Part shown: positions 9,090 through 18,846 of the stretch, one piece after another | Layout of the letters: every line of letters begins with the position of its first letter | How positions within the stretch are numbered: the first letter of the stretch is position 1 | Assembly: GCA_006739055.1 (NCBI GenBank) | Contig: AP019702.1 | Location: forward strand, 4,861,388 to 4,925,387 | DNA: 64,000 nt | Reading direction: 5' to 3' | From: Allostella vacuolata | Lineage (GTDB): Bacteria > Pseudomonadota > Alphaproteobacteria > ATCC43930 > Allostellaceae | Translations under genes and position numbers: made by a program | Notes under the pieces: model-generated | Database searches by the model: none | Told to the model about the DNA's origin: nothing | Seen by the model: the letters and a program-made list of their open reading frames with translations, nothing else

Positions 9090-10064
9090 TCAGGCGTAGA
9101 GCCGCTCCTTCTCCAGCCCCTTGTAGAGGCCGGCCACGAAGTCCGCGTACCCGTTGAAGAGCTGCGTCGGCACCCGCTCGTCGGAGCCGAGCACCCGCTC
9201 GGTCGCCTGGCTCCAGCGCGGGTGCGACACCTGCGGGTTGACGTTGGCCCAGAACCCGTACTCGGAGGACTGCAGCTTCTCCCAGTAGCCGACCGGGCGC
9301 TTGTCGGTGAACTCCACCCGGACGATCGACTTGACCTGCTTGAAGCCGTACTTCCACGGCGTCACGAAGCGCAGCGGCGCCCCGTTCTGCTTGGGCAGCG
9401 GCTTGCCGTAGATCCCCGTTGCCATGAAGGCGAGCTCGTTGGTCGCCTCCTCGATGGTCAGCCCGTCGGTATAGGGCCAGGGATACCAGCTCTGGCGCTG
9501 GCCGGGTGCCACCTTCGGGTCCATGAAGGTCTGCATCACCACATACTTGGCGGACGAGAGCGGCCGGGCGAACTCGATCATCGCCTTCATCGGGAAGCCC
9601 GACCACGGCACCGCCATCGACCAGGCCTCGACGCAGCGGAAGCGATAGAGGCGCTCCTCCATCGGCATCTGCTTCACCAGCTCGTCGAAACCGACCGTCA
9701 TCGGCGTCTCGACCATGCCCTCGAAGCGCACCGTCCAGGGCCGCAGCTTCAGCGCCTGGGCAGCGGGGGCGATGCCCTTGTGGGTGCCGAACTCGTAGAA
9801 GTTGTTGTAGGTGGTCGCGTCCTTCTCCGGCGTCAGCGGCCGGTCGAGGCGATAGCGCATGTTCTGCTTGAAGGGATAGAGCGAGGCGGTCGGGTCGACC
9901 TCCGGCCCCTGCGCGAACGCCCCCGGCGCGCCGATGGCGCCGCCCGCGACCGCGATCGCGCCAAGGCCGGCCGCCTTCAGCAGGTCGCGGCGGTTGAGAT
10001 AGGTCGCCTCCGGAGTGGCGGCGGATTCCGGCAGTTCCCAGCCGCGGCGGCGCTTGATCAGCAT
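9090..10064 (-). CDS. msrP: protein-methionine-sulfoxide reductase, molybdenum subunit
   Basis: 324-residue periplasmic molybdoenzyme that repairs oxidised methionines in envelope proteins. A twin-arginine signal is present (NRRDLLKAAGLGAIAVAGG, about residues 23-41) with an AFA cleavage site. The molybdopterin-ligating cysteine lies in YRFRCVEAWSMAVPW. Its usual membrane haem partner MsrQ is not next to it. The cofactor genes mobB/moeA/moaD/moaE are elsewhere in this window (26.8-29.3 kb). ATG 10064 is chosen because the signal peptide begins soon after it. Confidence 0.93.
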   Translation of the reverse strand: MLIKRRRGWELPESAATPEATYLNRRDLLKAAGLGAIAVAGGAIGAPGAFAQGPEVDPTASLYPFKQNMRYRLDRPLTPEKDATTYNNFYEFGTHKGIAPAAQALKLRPWTVRFEGMVETPMTVGFDELVKQMPMEERLYRFRCVEAWSMAVPWSGFPMKAMIEFARPLSSAKYVVMQTFMDPKVAPGQRQSWYPWPYTDGLTIEEATNELAFMATGIYGKPLPKQNGAPLRFVTPWKYGFKQVKSIVRVEFTDKRPVGYWEKLQSSEYGFWANVNPQVSHPRWSQATERVLGSDERVPTQLFNGYADFVAGLYKGLEKERLYA

Positions 10065-10146
10065 CGGACTTCTCCCTGAACGCTCTCCAGGCCATGAGAC
10101 TAGACCGGACGGCGCCCCCCGCGACAATCAACTGCGCTTGATCGAA

Positions 10147-10175
10147 GGAGGGGGTCCGCGTGAAGGACCCCCTCC
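10147..10175 (-). terminator. hairpin terminator after the hydratase gene
   Basis: Perfect 11-bp inverted repeat GGAGGGGGTCC/GGACCCCCTCC with a seven-base loop, eight bases beyond the stop of the minus-strand hydratase gene and upstream of msrP. It probably ends the EF-G-like/hydratase transcript and insulates msrP. No long T-tract follows. Confidence 0.6.
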
Positions 10176-10182
10176 TCCGGCG

Positions 10183-10956
10183 TCAGCGGAACGTGACGGC
10201 GACCTCGCCCAGCCCGGCGAAGGTCGCGGTCGCCTTCGCGTCCGGCCCCACCTTCTGCGGGGCGATGGCGCTGCCGGTGGTGACGATCTCCCCCGCCTTC
10301 AGGCCGCCCACGGATGCGGTCTCATTGGCGAGCCAGGCCAGCGAGGCGAGCGGGTTGCCCAGCACGTTGGCCCCCTTGCCCTCGACCGCCACACCGCCTT
10401 CCACCGCGAAGGTCACCCGGCCATCGACCAGGTCGAGCCCGCGCCAGTCTTCCACCGCCGGCCCGATGATGAAGGCGCCGTGGCCGCCATTGTCGGCGAT
10501 CAGGCTCTCGATCCCGACCGCCAGCCAGTCGACGAAGGCGGTATCGACCACCTCGATCGCCGGATGGACCGCGGCCACCGCGTCCGCCACCGTCTGGGCG
10601 GTGTAGGGCTGGCCGGACGGCGGCAGGTCGCGGCCGAGGCGGAAGGCGTATTCCGCCTCCAGCACCCGGGCGACGAAGTCGCCGCCGGCCAGCGTCACCG
10701 GGCTCCGGTGGAACAGCCCCTCGACCAGCCGGCCATAGAAGGGCCGGTCGTAGCCGAGCAGCTTCTCGGCCCCCGGGCTGGTGCAGCCGACCTTCCAGCC
10801 GAGCGTCGCGGCGCCGCGCGCGGCGATGCCGGCCCGCTGGACGGCGAGTGCCGCCGCCAGGTCCGCCGGCCGCTCGTCCGGCGGCAGGGCCGCGATCCGG
10901 CTGCCGGCCCTGGCCGCCAGCAGGCGGGCCGCCGCCCGCGCCTCGATACCACTCAT
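10183..10956 (-). CDS. 2-keto-4-pentenoate hydratase-like protein (MhpD/FAH fold)
   Basis: 257-residue member of the fumarylacetoacetate-hydrolase superfamily, closest in pattern to 2-oxopent-4-enoate hydratases and oxalocrotonate decarboxylases of meta-cleavage pathways. Visible motifs are LGWKVGCTSPGAEKLLG, AEYAFRLGRDLPP with a metal-site glutamate, PAIEVVD, and GNPLASLAWLANE. The C-terminal GEIVTTGSAIAPQ is the usual family strand. No other ring-cleavage genes are adjacent (two LigB-type dioxygenases are at 59-60 kb), so the physiological substrate is open. It follows the EF-G-like gene by 11 bases. Confidence 0.82.
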   Translation of the reverse strand: MSGIEARAAARLLAARAGSRIAALPPDERPADLAAALAVQRAGIAARGAATLGWKVGCTSPGAEKLLGYDRPFYGRLVEGLFHRSPVTLAGGDFVARVLEAEYAFRLGRDLPPSGQPYTAQTVADAVAAVHPAIEVVDTAFVDWLAVGIESLIADNGGHGAFIIGPAVEDWRGLDLVDGRVTFAVEGGVAVEGKGANVLGNPLASLAWLANETASVGGLKAGEIVTTGSAIAPQKVGPDAKATATFAGLGEVAVTFR

Positions 10957-10967
10957 CCCGTTTCCCC

Positions 10968-13025
10968 CTATTGCGCCGCGGCAGCCCGGCCCTCGACCAC
11001 CTTGTCGGCCAGCCGCCCGGTCAGTTCCTGCAAATGGTCGAAGCGGGCGGTATAGCTGCCGACCCCGTGCGACAGCGAGCGCAATTCGACGATCAGGTCG
11101 TGGATCTCCGACGCCGGCATGTAGGCGGTCACCACGTCCCAGCCGGGCCAGCCCTCGCGGCCGTCATATCCCAGCAGCTGCCCGCGCCGCCCGCTGACCA
11201 GCCGCTGGACGCGCGCGGTGTAGGCGTTGGGCGCGGTGATCGCGACCTCCTGGATCGGCTCCAGCAGCACCGGCTCACAATGGGGCATGCCCTCGACCAT
11301 CGCCTGGCGGCCCGCCGTCTTGAAGGCCATGTCGGAGCTGTCGACGGCGTGGAACTGGCCGCTGGTCAGGGTCACCGCCACGTCGACCACGGGAAAGCCG
11401 AGCGGCCCCTGCTTCAGGTACTCCCGCACCCCCTCCTCGACCGAGGGGATGTACTGCTTCGGCACCACCCCGCCGACGATCGAATCGCCGAAGGCGAAGC
11501 CCGCGCCGCGCGGCAGCGGCTTGATGTCGATATGGATGTCGGCGAACTGCCCGTGCCCGCCCGACTGCCGCTTGAACCGGGTGTGGAGCGAGTGCCCGCG
11601 GCGGATCGTCTCCTTGAAGGCGACCTGCGGCGCCCGGGTGGTGACGGGCACGTTGTAACGGTTGCGCAGCCGCTCGATGGCGATCTGCAGGTGGATGTCA
11701 CCCTGGCCGGACAGCACCAGCTCATGCGTCTCCTCGCGGAAGGCGGACGACAGCGAGGGATCCTCCTCGGCCAGGCGGGCGAGCGCGCCCGTCAGCTTCA
11801 CCTCGTCCGCCCGCTTCTCCGCATGGACCGCCAGGGCATAGACCGGCGGCGGCGGCGCCGGCCAGTCCAGCGCCGGATCGCCGCGGCCGGACGGCGTCAG
11901 CACGGTGCCGGTCTGGATGCCCTCCATCCGGGCGAGGCCGACCAGGTCCCCCGCCTGGGCCTGGGCCACCTTCTGCTGCTGCTGGCCGAGCAGCCGGACG
12001 ACGCCACCCACCCGCACGTCGTTCAGCACCATCCCCTCGGCCAGCTGGCCGCGCCAGACCCGCACCAGCGACAGCTTGCCGGTGTGGGCGGCGTGCACCG
12101 TCTTGAACACTTGCGCCAGCGCCTCGCCCTCGGCCGCGATGCCCTTGTGCTCGGCCGTGCGCCAGGGCGGCGGCACCTCGTGGCGCAGCGCCTTCAGCAG
12201 GCGGCGGACGCCATGGTCGCGCTCGGCCGCGCCCAGGAAGACCGGCACGATCAGGTCGCGCTCCAGGTCCTGGCTCAGCTGGGCGTAGATCTCCTCCTTG
12301 GGCGGGATTGCGTCGGACAGCAGCTGCTCCAGCAGCTCGTCGTCGAAGTCGGCCAGGCGCTCCAGCAGCTTCTGCCGCTCGTCCGCCTCGCGCTCGCGCA
12401 CCGCCTCGGGCATGGCGATCAGCTCGGAGGGCTGCCCCGGCTTGTAGGCGTAGGCCCGCTCGCTCACCAGGTCGACATAGCCGGTCACCGCCGACTCGGC
12501 CTCGCTGCCGCGGATCGGCACCTGGCGCAGCACCAGCGGCCGGGGCGACACCTCCTGCAGCGCCTGCAGGAGGTCGCGCACGCGCACGGCCGCGGCATCC
12601 ATCTTGTTGATGAACAGCATGTGCGGGATGCGGTGCTCGTCCAGGAACCGGAACAGCGGCCCCAGCATCACTGCCTTGTCGATATCCGGCTCGCAGACCA
12701 CCACGGCGGCATCGGCCGCCAGCAGGGCCGCGTTGGCCTCGGCCGCCAGCTCGACCGAGCCGGGGCAGTCGATGAAGATCCAGGGATCGCCCAGGAAGCT
12801 GGTGTGCGCGACGGTCATTTCCGTCGACATCTGCCGGGCCCGGGCCTCGGGCGAGCCGTCGCCGACGGTGGTCCCGTCCTTGACGGTGCCGCGGCGCTGG
12901 GTCGCCTCGGTCGCGTGCAGCAGGGATTCGAGCAGGCTCGTCTTGCCCGACAGGTAGGGTCCGACCAGGGCCGCGCAGCGGGGCGCGGCCGGTTTCCTTT
13001 CACCCGCAGTCTTGCCTTCAGCCAT
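10968..13025 (-). CDS. elongation factor G-like GTPase (FusA2-type)
   Basis: 685-residue translational GTPase of the EF-G-like class. The P-loop is GPYLSGKTSLLESL (near residue 23), switch-II DCPGSVEL takes the place of the canonical DTPGH, and NKMD gives guanine specificity. Domains II-V follow, with GQGDIHLQIAIERL in domain III and the C-terminal SLSHGVGSYTARFDHL. The replaced DTPGH histidine and overall divergence show this is the paralogue and not the housekeeping EF-G. The role of these paralogues is poorly defined. It is probably transcribed with the downstream hydratase. Confidence 0.9.
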   Translation of the reverse strand: MAEGKTAGERKPAAPRCAALVGPYLSGKTSLLESLLHATEATQRRGTVKDGTTVGDGSPEARARQMSTEMTVAHTSFLGDPWIFIDCPGSVELAAEANAALLAADAAVVVCEPDIDKAVMLGPLFRFLDEHRIPHMLFINKMDAAAVRVRDLLQALQEVSPRPLVLRQVPIRGSEAESAVTGYVDLVSERAYAYKPGQPSELIAMPEAVREREADERQKLLERLADFDDELLEQLLSDAIPPKEEIYAQLSQDLERDLIVPVFLGAAERDHGVRRLLKALRHEVPPPWRTAEHKGIAAEGEALAQVFKTVHAAHTGKLSLVRVWRGQLAEGMVLNDVRVGGVVRLLGQQQQKVAQAQAGDLVGLARMEGIQTGTVLTPSGRGDPALDWPAPPPPVYALAVHAEKRADEVKLTGALARLAEEDPSLSSAFREETHELVLSGQGDIHLQIAIERLRNRYNVPVTTRAPQVAFKETIRRGHSLHTRFKRQSGGHGQFADIHIDIKPLPRGAGFAFGDSIVGGVVPKQYIPSVEEGVREYLKQGPLGFPVVDVAVTLTSGQFHAVDSSDMAFKTAGRQAMVEGMPHCEPVLLEPIQEVAITAPNAYTARVQRLVSGRRGQLLGYDGREGWPGWDVVTAYMPASEIHDLIVELRSLSHGVGSYTARFDHLQELTGRLADKVVEGRAAAAQ

Positions 13026-13220
13026 CGTCAGCCTCCTTCAGGAGGTCTCCGAGCCGCCGGGCGGGATAGCCCTCGCGGCTCCTCCCGACGGAAAGGATGG
13101 GCGCGCCGCGAAGGCCGGCGCAACAGGAAATTTCCCCGGCGGAACCGGCGTCCGCTTCGCGGGTTGCCCATCGCAGGCGGCGTTCCCGCCGCGGTCACCA
13201 TGGCAGGGCCGGGCGCGCGG

Positions 13221-14123
13221 ATGGCGAAATCGGGCGATGTGCGGATCGGGCTCAGCGGCTGGACCTATCCGCCCTGGCGCGGGCACTTCTATCCCGAGGG
13301 GCTGGTGCAGAAGCGCGAACTGGCATACGCCGCCTCGGTCTTCCGCAGCCTGGAGGTCAACGGCACCTTCTACGGGCTGCAGAAACCGGAGAGCTTCGCG
13401 CGCTGGGCGGACGAGACGCCGGACGGCTTCGTCTTCGCGGTCAAGGCGCCGCGCTATATCACCCATGTCCGCCGCTTGCAGGATCCGGCCGGGCCGCTCG
13501 CCAACTTCCTGGCCTCGGGCGTGCTGCGGCTGGGGGCCCGGCTGGGGCCGGTCCTGTGGCAGCTGCCGCCCAACTTCCGCTTCGACCGGGACCGGCTGGA
13601 GCCGTTCCTGGCGATGCTGCCGCACGATACCGAGGCCGCGGCCGCGCTCGCCGCCCGGCACGAGGGGCGGATGGAAGGGCGTGCCTGGACCCGCACCGAC
13701 GCCAGGCGCCCGCTGCGCCACGCGCTGGAGATCCGCCACGAGAGCTTCCGCGACCCGGCCTTCGTCGCCCTGCTGCGCCGCCACCGGGTGGCGCTCGTCT
13801 GCGCCGACACGGTCGAATGGCCGCGCCTGATGGACCTGACCGCCGACTTCGTCTACTGCCGCCTGCACGGCTCGACGGAACTCTATCGCAGCGCCTACGG
13901 CCCCGCGGACCTGCGCCGCTGGCACGACCGCATCCGCGCCTGGTCCGCGGGCCGGCCGATGGCGGACGGCGACTTCGCCGGCCGCGGCCACGGCGAGCGC
14001 CGCCCGCGCGACGTCCACGTCTATTTCGACAATACGGACAAGCGGCACGCGCCGGACGACGCCCGGGCGCTGGAAAGACTGGTGACGGGCGCCGCGCCGG
14101 GCGCCCGCCCCTTCAGGCGATAG
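13221..14123 (+). CDS. DUF72 family protein
   Basis: 300-residue TIM-barrel-like DUF72 protein (YecE family), function unproven. Family signatures are RIGLSGWTYPPWRGHFYP at the N-terminus, FYGLQKPESFARWADETP, FVFAVKAPRYITH, and the C-terminal DFVYCRLHGSTELY with VYFDNTDKRHAP. An ATG at 13200 would add seven residues. It is convergent with the aspartate aminotransferase gene; the two stop codons abut at 14123/14124 with no space for a separate terminator. Confidence 0.88.
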   Translation: MAKSGDVRIGLSGWTYPPWRGHFYPEGLVQKRELAYAASVFRSLEVNGTFYGLQKPESFARWADETPDGFVFAVKAPRYITHVRRLQDPAGPLANFLASGVLRLGARLGPVLWQLPPNFRFDRDRLEPFLAMLPHDTEAAAALAARHEGRMEGRAWTRTDARRPLRHALEIRHESFRDPAFVALLRRHRVALVCADTVEWPRLMDLTADFVYCRLHGSTELYRSAYGPADLRRWHDRIRAWSAGRPMADGDFAGRGHGERRPRDVHVYFDNTDKRHAPDDARALERLVTGAAPGARPFRR

Positions 14124-15365
<1,242 letters not shown>

Positions 15366-15416
15366 CTAGGACCGAAGCCCGGCCGACGCAACCGGCGTCG
15401 GCAGGGCCCAAGCCAG

Positions 15417-16358
15417 TCACTGGGGAAAGTAGCCGACGCCGAAGGGGTCGGGGGCGCCGTCCGGCCGCTCCAGCAGGTCGTCCAGGCCGACGCCGCCCAG
15501 CGTCACCCGGTTGCCGCCGCCGAGGTCGATGACGACGTTGCCGTCCGCATCCTCCGACAGGCGGCCGCGCAGGTCGTCCGCATCGTCGATGCCGGTGTCG
15601 TTGACGCCCGGCTCGACGATGATGCGGTCATGGTCCGGGTCGAAGTCGGTGATGAGATCGGACCCCGACCCGTCGCCGAAGACGAACGTGTCGTCGGAAT
15701 CGCCGCCGGCCAACTGGTCGTCGCCCGTCCCGCCGACGAGCGTGTCGGCCCCGGCCCCGCCGTCGAGGGTGTCGTCGTCCGCGCCGCCGTCGACGAGGTC
15801 GCGCCCCTCGCCGCCGCCCAGCAGGTCGCGACCGCCCTCGCCCAGGACCGTATCGTCGTCTCGGTCGCCCACGGCGGTGTCGTCGCCCGGCCCGGCATGG
15901 ATCAGGTCGTTGCCGCGACCGCCGAACAGCAGGTCGCCGTCGTTGCCGGGGCCGCCGGCCGCGAACGGGTGGTCGCCCCAGATCTCGTCGTCGCCCTTGC
16001 CGCCGCCGACGGTATCCGCGCCGAGATCGCCATAGAGCAGGTCGGCGTCGTCGCCGCCGGCCAGGGAATCGTCGCTGGCGCCGCCATGCAGGGTGTCCCG
16101 GCCCTCTTCGCCGAACAGCGTGTCGGCGCCGCCATTGCCGTTGCCGAAATCGTGGCCGGGGCCGCCGAAGATGAGGTCGTCGCCGCCCTGGCCGAATGCC
16201 CGGTCGTCGCCCGGGCCGGCCGTGATGGTGTCGGGACCGGCGCCGCTGGCGATGGTGTCGTCGCCCTCGTCGGCGTCGATCTCGTGCCCGTCCAGTCCGC
16301 CGCCGAGTTCGCTCGAGCCGATGGAATCCCCGCCGGCCGTCCCTGTGAACTTTGCCAT
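15417..16358 (-). CDS. RTX-type calcium-binding repeat protein
   Basis: 313-residue acidic protein made almost entirely of Gly/Asp-rich nonapeptides of the RTX (hemolysin-type) kind, for example GGAGADTLVG, GGTGDDQLAG and GGRGNDLIHA. These form calcium-binding beta-rolls once outside the cell. The C-terminal third (FVFGDGSGSDLITDFDPDHD onward) is the usual uncleaved RTX secretion-signal-type region. No N-terminal signal peptide is seen, as expected for type I secretion, but no ABC/HlyD transporter genes are nearby. ATG 16358 has GGAAAGG eight bases upstream. No catalytic domain is visible. Confidence 0.88.
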   Translation of the reverse strand: MAKFTGTAGGDSIGSSELGGGLDGHEIDADEGDDTIASGAGPDTITAGPGDDRAFGQGGDDLIFGGPGHDFGNGNGGADTLFGEEGRDTLHGGASDDSLAGGDDADLLYGDLGADTVGGGKGDDEIWGDHPFAAGGPGNDGDLLFGGRGNDLIHAGPGDDTAVGDRDDDTVLGEGGRDLLGGGEGRDLVDGGADDDTLDGGAGADTLVGGTGDDQLAGGDSDDTFVFGDGSGSDLITDFDPDHDRIIVEPGVNDTGIDDADDLRGRLSEDADGNVVIDLGGGNRVTLGGVGLDDLLERPDGAPDPFGVGYFPQ

Positions 16359-16573
16359 GGTGGAAGCCTTTCCGAGTTGGCCCGCTCTTTCCGGAGCGTT
16401 GACCCTCGGACGCATGTCGCGGCCCTCTGGTTCAACCGATAAGACACGCTTCTGAAGACCGCACCGATCCGGGCCGGTCTCCGGCCTCGGCGCAACGGGA
16501 TGGATGGCCCGCAACCATCGGTGCTACTTCACAAATTCACCGACGCGCCCCATTTCTGCCGCTATGGCAGGGC

Positions 16574-16768
16574 ATGGTGATCGGCATGGAACAGCATCGA
16601 GACACCACCATCGGCCGGGCGCCATCCGAACTGTGGCTGCGCGGCGAGCCGAAGCTCGAGGAGCTGCTGCAGGATCCGATGCTGCTCCTGGTGCTTCGCC
16701 GCTGGAACACGAGCGTCGAGGAGATCCGCCGGCTGGCGAATCGCGTCGAAAACTCGCCGTTTCACTGA
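16574..16768 (+). CDS. small conserved-looking hypothetical protein
   Basis: 64-residue protein: short N-terminus, then LRGEPKLEELLQDPMLLLVL and RRWNTSVEEIRRLANRV, a helical pattern like small alphaproteobacterial proteins of unknown function that carry a E-D/ELL-DP-x-LLM/V-RR core. It is divergent from the RTX gene and convergent with ahpD, with a hairpin after its stop. Codon use matches its neighbours. Function unknown; ATG 16586 is an alternative start. Confidence 0.55.
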   Translation: MVIGMEQHRDTTIGRAPSELWLRGEPKLEELLQDPMLLLVLRRWNTSVEEIRRLANRVENSPFH

Positions 16769-16770
16769 CG

Positions 16771-16798
16771 GCGCTCCCGCCGCGTCCGGAGGGAGCGC
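16771..16798. terminator. bidirectional hairpin between convergent genes
   Basis: Inverted repeat GCGCTCCC/GGGAGCGC with a 12-base loop, placed between the stop of the small + gene and the stop of ahpD on the minus strand. No T-run follows on either side. Position makes a shared terminator plausible. Confidence 0.5.
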
Positions 16799-16837
16799 AC
16801 CGCCAGTCTGCGTGCCGTGCAGTCGCGTGCGCGACGG

Positions 16838-17386
16838 TCAGGCCGCCGCGGGCAGCGTCTCCGTGCGGCGCGCCTCTTCGAGCGCCACGGCCACGCCATG
16901 GACCACGGCCGCGATGCGCACCACCGCCTGCACCGCCTCCTTGCTGCCACCCTTGTCGGTGACCGCGCGGGCGTGCGCCGCCATGCACATGCCGCAGCCG
17001 TTGATCGCCGACACCCCCAGCGACCACAGCTCGAAATCGAGGTGCGGCACGCCCGGATTGCCGATCACCGTCATCCGCAGCCGGGCCGGCATCCGGCCGT
17101 AGTCCGGATCCTCCACCAGATGGGTGAAGCGGTAGTAGATGTTGTTCATGGCCATGATGGAGGCGGCCGCCCGCGCCGCGTCCCGGCCGGCAGCGTCCAG
17201 GTGCGCCGCGGCATCCGCCTCGATGGCCGCCACCAGTTCGGGATTGCGCGCCGCGACCGCGGCCGACAGGGCGGCACCCCAGCGCTGCGCCGGGGTCAGC
17301 TCGTTGGCGGCCAGCACCGTCGACAGGTTGAGCTTGAGGTCGCGCGCGAAGGCCGGCAGCGCGTCGCGGATCGATTCGATCGACAT
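16838..17386 (-). CDS. ahpD: AhpD-like alkylhydroperoxidase
   Basis: 182-residue carboxymuconolactone-decarboxylase-fold protein with the AhpD active site CGMCMAAHA (about residues 131-139), including both catalytic cysteines and the following histidine. AhpD reduces the peroxiredoxin AhpC in some bacteria or breaks down organic peroxides itself. The peroxiredoxin gene lies 124 bases upstream on the same strand, so the two form a peroxide-defence pair. A large hairpin in the gap (17417-17444) may lower ahpD expression. Confidence 0.92.
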   Translation of the reverse strand: MSIESIRDALPAFARDLKLNLSTVLAANELTPAQRWGAALSAAVAARNPELVAAIEADAAAHLDAAGRDAARAAASIMAMNNIYYRFTHLVEDPDYGRMPARLRMTVIGNPGVPHLDFELWSLGVSAINGCGMCMAAHARAVTDKGGSKEAVQAVVRIAAVVHGVAVALEEARRTETLPAAA

Positions 17387-17416
17387 GTTCCAGACTTTCG
17401 GTCAGGTTTCGGACAA

Positions 17417-17444
17417 GGGCGGCCGGCCATCCGGCCGGCCGCCC
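17417..17444. terminator. perfect 12-bp hairpin between the peroxiredoxin gene and ahpD
   Basis: GGGCGGCCGGCC/GGCCGGCCGCCC with an ATCC loop. On the minus strand it lies after the peroxiredoxin stop and before ahpD. There is no T-tract, so it could be a partial terminator or an mRNA-stabilising structure that sets the ratio of the two proteins. Confidence 0.5.
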
Positions 17445-17510
17445 CTTCGTCAGCCCTGGATTGTCGCCGGGACCCCATGGCCCCGGCGTCCGGGCTCGTG
17501 GCGTCCGGGC

Positions 17511-18050
17511 TCAGGCGACCTTGAGGACCGCCTCGCCCTGCTGCCAGTTGCAGGGGCACAGCTCGTCGGTCTGCAGCGCATCGAGGACGCGCAGGACCTC
17601 CTCCGGGTTGCGGCCGACGCTGAGGTCGTTGACCGACGCGAAGCGGATCACGCCCTCGGGGTCGACGATGAAGGTCGCGCGCAGGGCCACGCCCGCACCC
17701 TTGTCGAGGATGCCCAGCTCCTGGCACAGCTCGCGCTTGATGTCCGAGAGCCAGGGGAAGGTCAGCTTGCCGAGGTCGTCGCGGCTCTGGCGCCACGCCG
17801 CGTGCACGAACTCGCTGTCCGTGCTGCCGCCGACCAGCACCGTGTCGCGCTCGGCGAACGCCTTCTCGAGCGCACCGAAGGCCACGATCTCGGTCGGGCA
17901 CACGAAGGTGAAGTCCTTCGGCCAGAAGAAGAAGACCTTCCACTTGCCGGCGTCGCTGGCATTGGTCATCTGCGTGAAGCCGGTCTTGATGTCACCGGAC
18001 ACGACGGCCTGGAGGTCGAAGGAGGGAAACTTGTCGCCAACAGTCAGCAC
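17511..18050 (-). CDS. peroxiredoxin (AhpC/TSA family)
   Basis: 179-residue thiol peroxidase. The peroxidatic cysteine lies in FFWPKDFTFVCPTEIVAFG (about residue 48) and a resolving cysteine in TDELCPCNW near the C-terminus, giving a typical two-cysteine AhpC. It reduces hydrogen peroxide and organic or peroxynitrite oxidants, with AhpD downstream as the probable reductant. The start is followed upstream by a divergent AAA ATPase gene, with an imperfect palindrome in the shared promoter region (18105-18126) that may bind OxyR. Confidence 0.92.
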   Translation of the reverse strand: MLTVGDKFPSFDLQAVVSGDIKTGFTQMTNASDAGKWKVFFFWPKDFTFVCPTEIVAFGALEKAFAERDTVLVGGSTDSEFVHAAWRQSRDDLGKLTFPWLSDIKRELCQELGILDKGAGVALRATFIVDPEGVIRFASVNDLSVGRNPEEVLRVLDALQTDELCPCNWQQGEAVLKVA

Positions 18051-18104
18051 GGCTAAAACTCCACGGGTTCGGGGGTTGGTGAATGCACCTTAGAGGCATT
18101 CTAG

Positions 18105-18126
18105 ATAGCCATCCCAAGATGGTATT
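18105..18126. promoter_or_regulatory. imperfect palindrome in the peroxiredoxin promoter region
   Basis: The sequence ATAGCCATC-CCAA-GATGGTATT has CCATC/GATGG as a perfect core and near-matching A+T flanks. It lies about 60 bases upstream of the peroxiredoxin start, where LysR-type activators such as OxyR bind. OxyR sites are loosely defined, so this rests on symmetry and position only. Confidence 0.35.
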
Positions 18127-18130
18127 CTGA

Positions 18131-18763
18131 TTGGTGCCCGTCAAGGATACTTCGCCACTGCAGCATGGCGAATCATCCCTCCTGGAGCAGCCTGCGGCGA
18201 TCCGCCGCCCGCCCCCCTTCGTCGTCCCCCCTTTCGTCGTAGTGACCGGTGGGCCCGGCGCCGGCAAGAGCACCCTGGTGGCGGCGCTCGCCGCGGCCGG
18301 CGTCGCCACCCAGGCGGAAGCCGGGCGCGCCGTCATCCGCGCGCAGTCGGCGGCGGGCGGCACCGCCCTGCCCTGGATCGACCCGGCGGCGTTCGCCGCA
18401 CGGATGCTGGACCATGACCGCCGTTCCTACCGGGATGCCTGGCGCCGGGGTGTCCCTTGCGTCTTCGACCGCGGGATTCCCGATTCGGCCGGCTACCTCG
18501 ACCTGGTCGGCCTGCCCGTGCCGGCCGTCCTGGCACGGGCCGCGCGCCGGCTGCGCTACGCCGCCATCCTGGTCGCCCCGCACTGGCCCGGGATCTATCA
18601 CAACGACGCCGAGCGCCGGCAGACGCCGGAGGAGGCCCGCCGCACCGAAGAGCGGGTCTGCCAGGCCTACCGCGCCTGTGGCTACGAGCCGGTGCCCCTG
18701 CCGCGCGCGAGCGTGGCCGAGCGGGTCGGCTTCGTCCTGGACATCCTGCGCCGGCTGGGCTGA
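18131..18763 (+). CDS. AAA-family ATPase (AAA_28-like nucleotide kinase fold)
   Basis: Up to 210 residues with a Walker A motif GGPGAGKSTLVAAL (about residue 40) and a pattern seen in AAA_28 predicted ATPases (CVFDRGIPDSAGYLDL, then an Arg-rich lid and a C-terminal RASVAERVGFVLDILRRLG). The start is uncertain: TTG 18131 gives a long Pro-rich lead, GTG 18134 and GTG 18241 are alternatives, and the last begins just before the P-loop. It may phosphorylate a small molecule; the substrate is unknown. Confidence 0.75.
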   Translation: MVPVKDTSPLQHGESSLLEQPAAIRRPPPFVVPPFVVVTGGPGAGKSTLVAALAAAGVATQAEAGRAVIRAQSAAGGTALPWIDPAAFAARMLDHDRRSYRDAWRRGVPCVFDRGIPDSAGYLDLVGLPVPAVLARAARRLRYAAILVAPHWPGIYHNDAERRQTPEEARRTEERVCQAYRACGYEPVPLPRASVAERVGFVLDILRRLG

Positions 18764-18846
18764 CGGCCGGCATCGGCCCTTTACCGCGCCGCCCCGGTCC
18801 GCCGATGATGGCAGCCGCGGCAAGGCGATCATCGGGGGCAGGGACG

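Noticed and set aside
10848-14123. Long open frame of more than 1,000 codons ahead of DUF72
   Set aside because: Only the last ~300 codons match a protein family; the rest is antisense to the EF-G-like gene.
15417-16442. Possible CRISPR or DNA repeat array in the RTX region
   Set aside because: The periodicity is the 27-bp coding repeat of RTX nonapeptides; no constant spacers or identical direct repeats.
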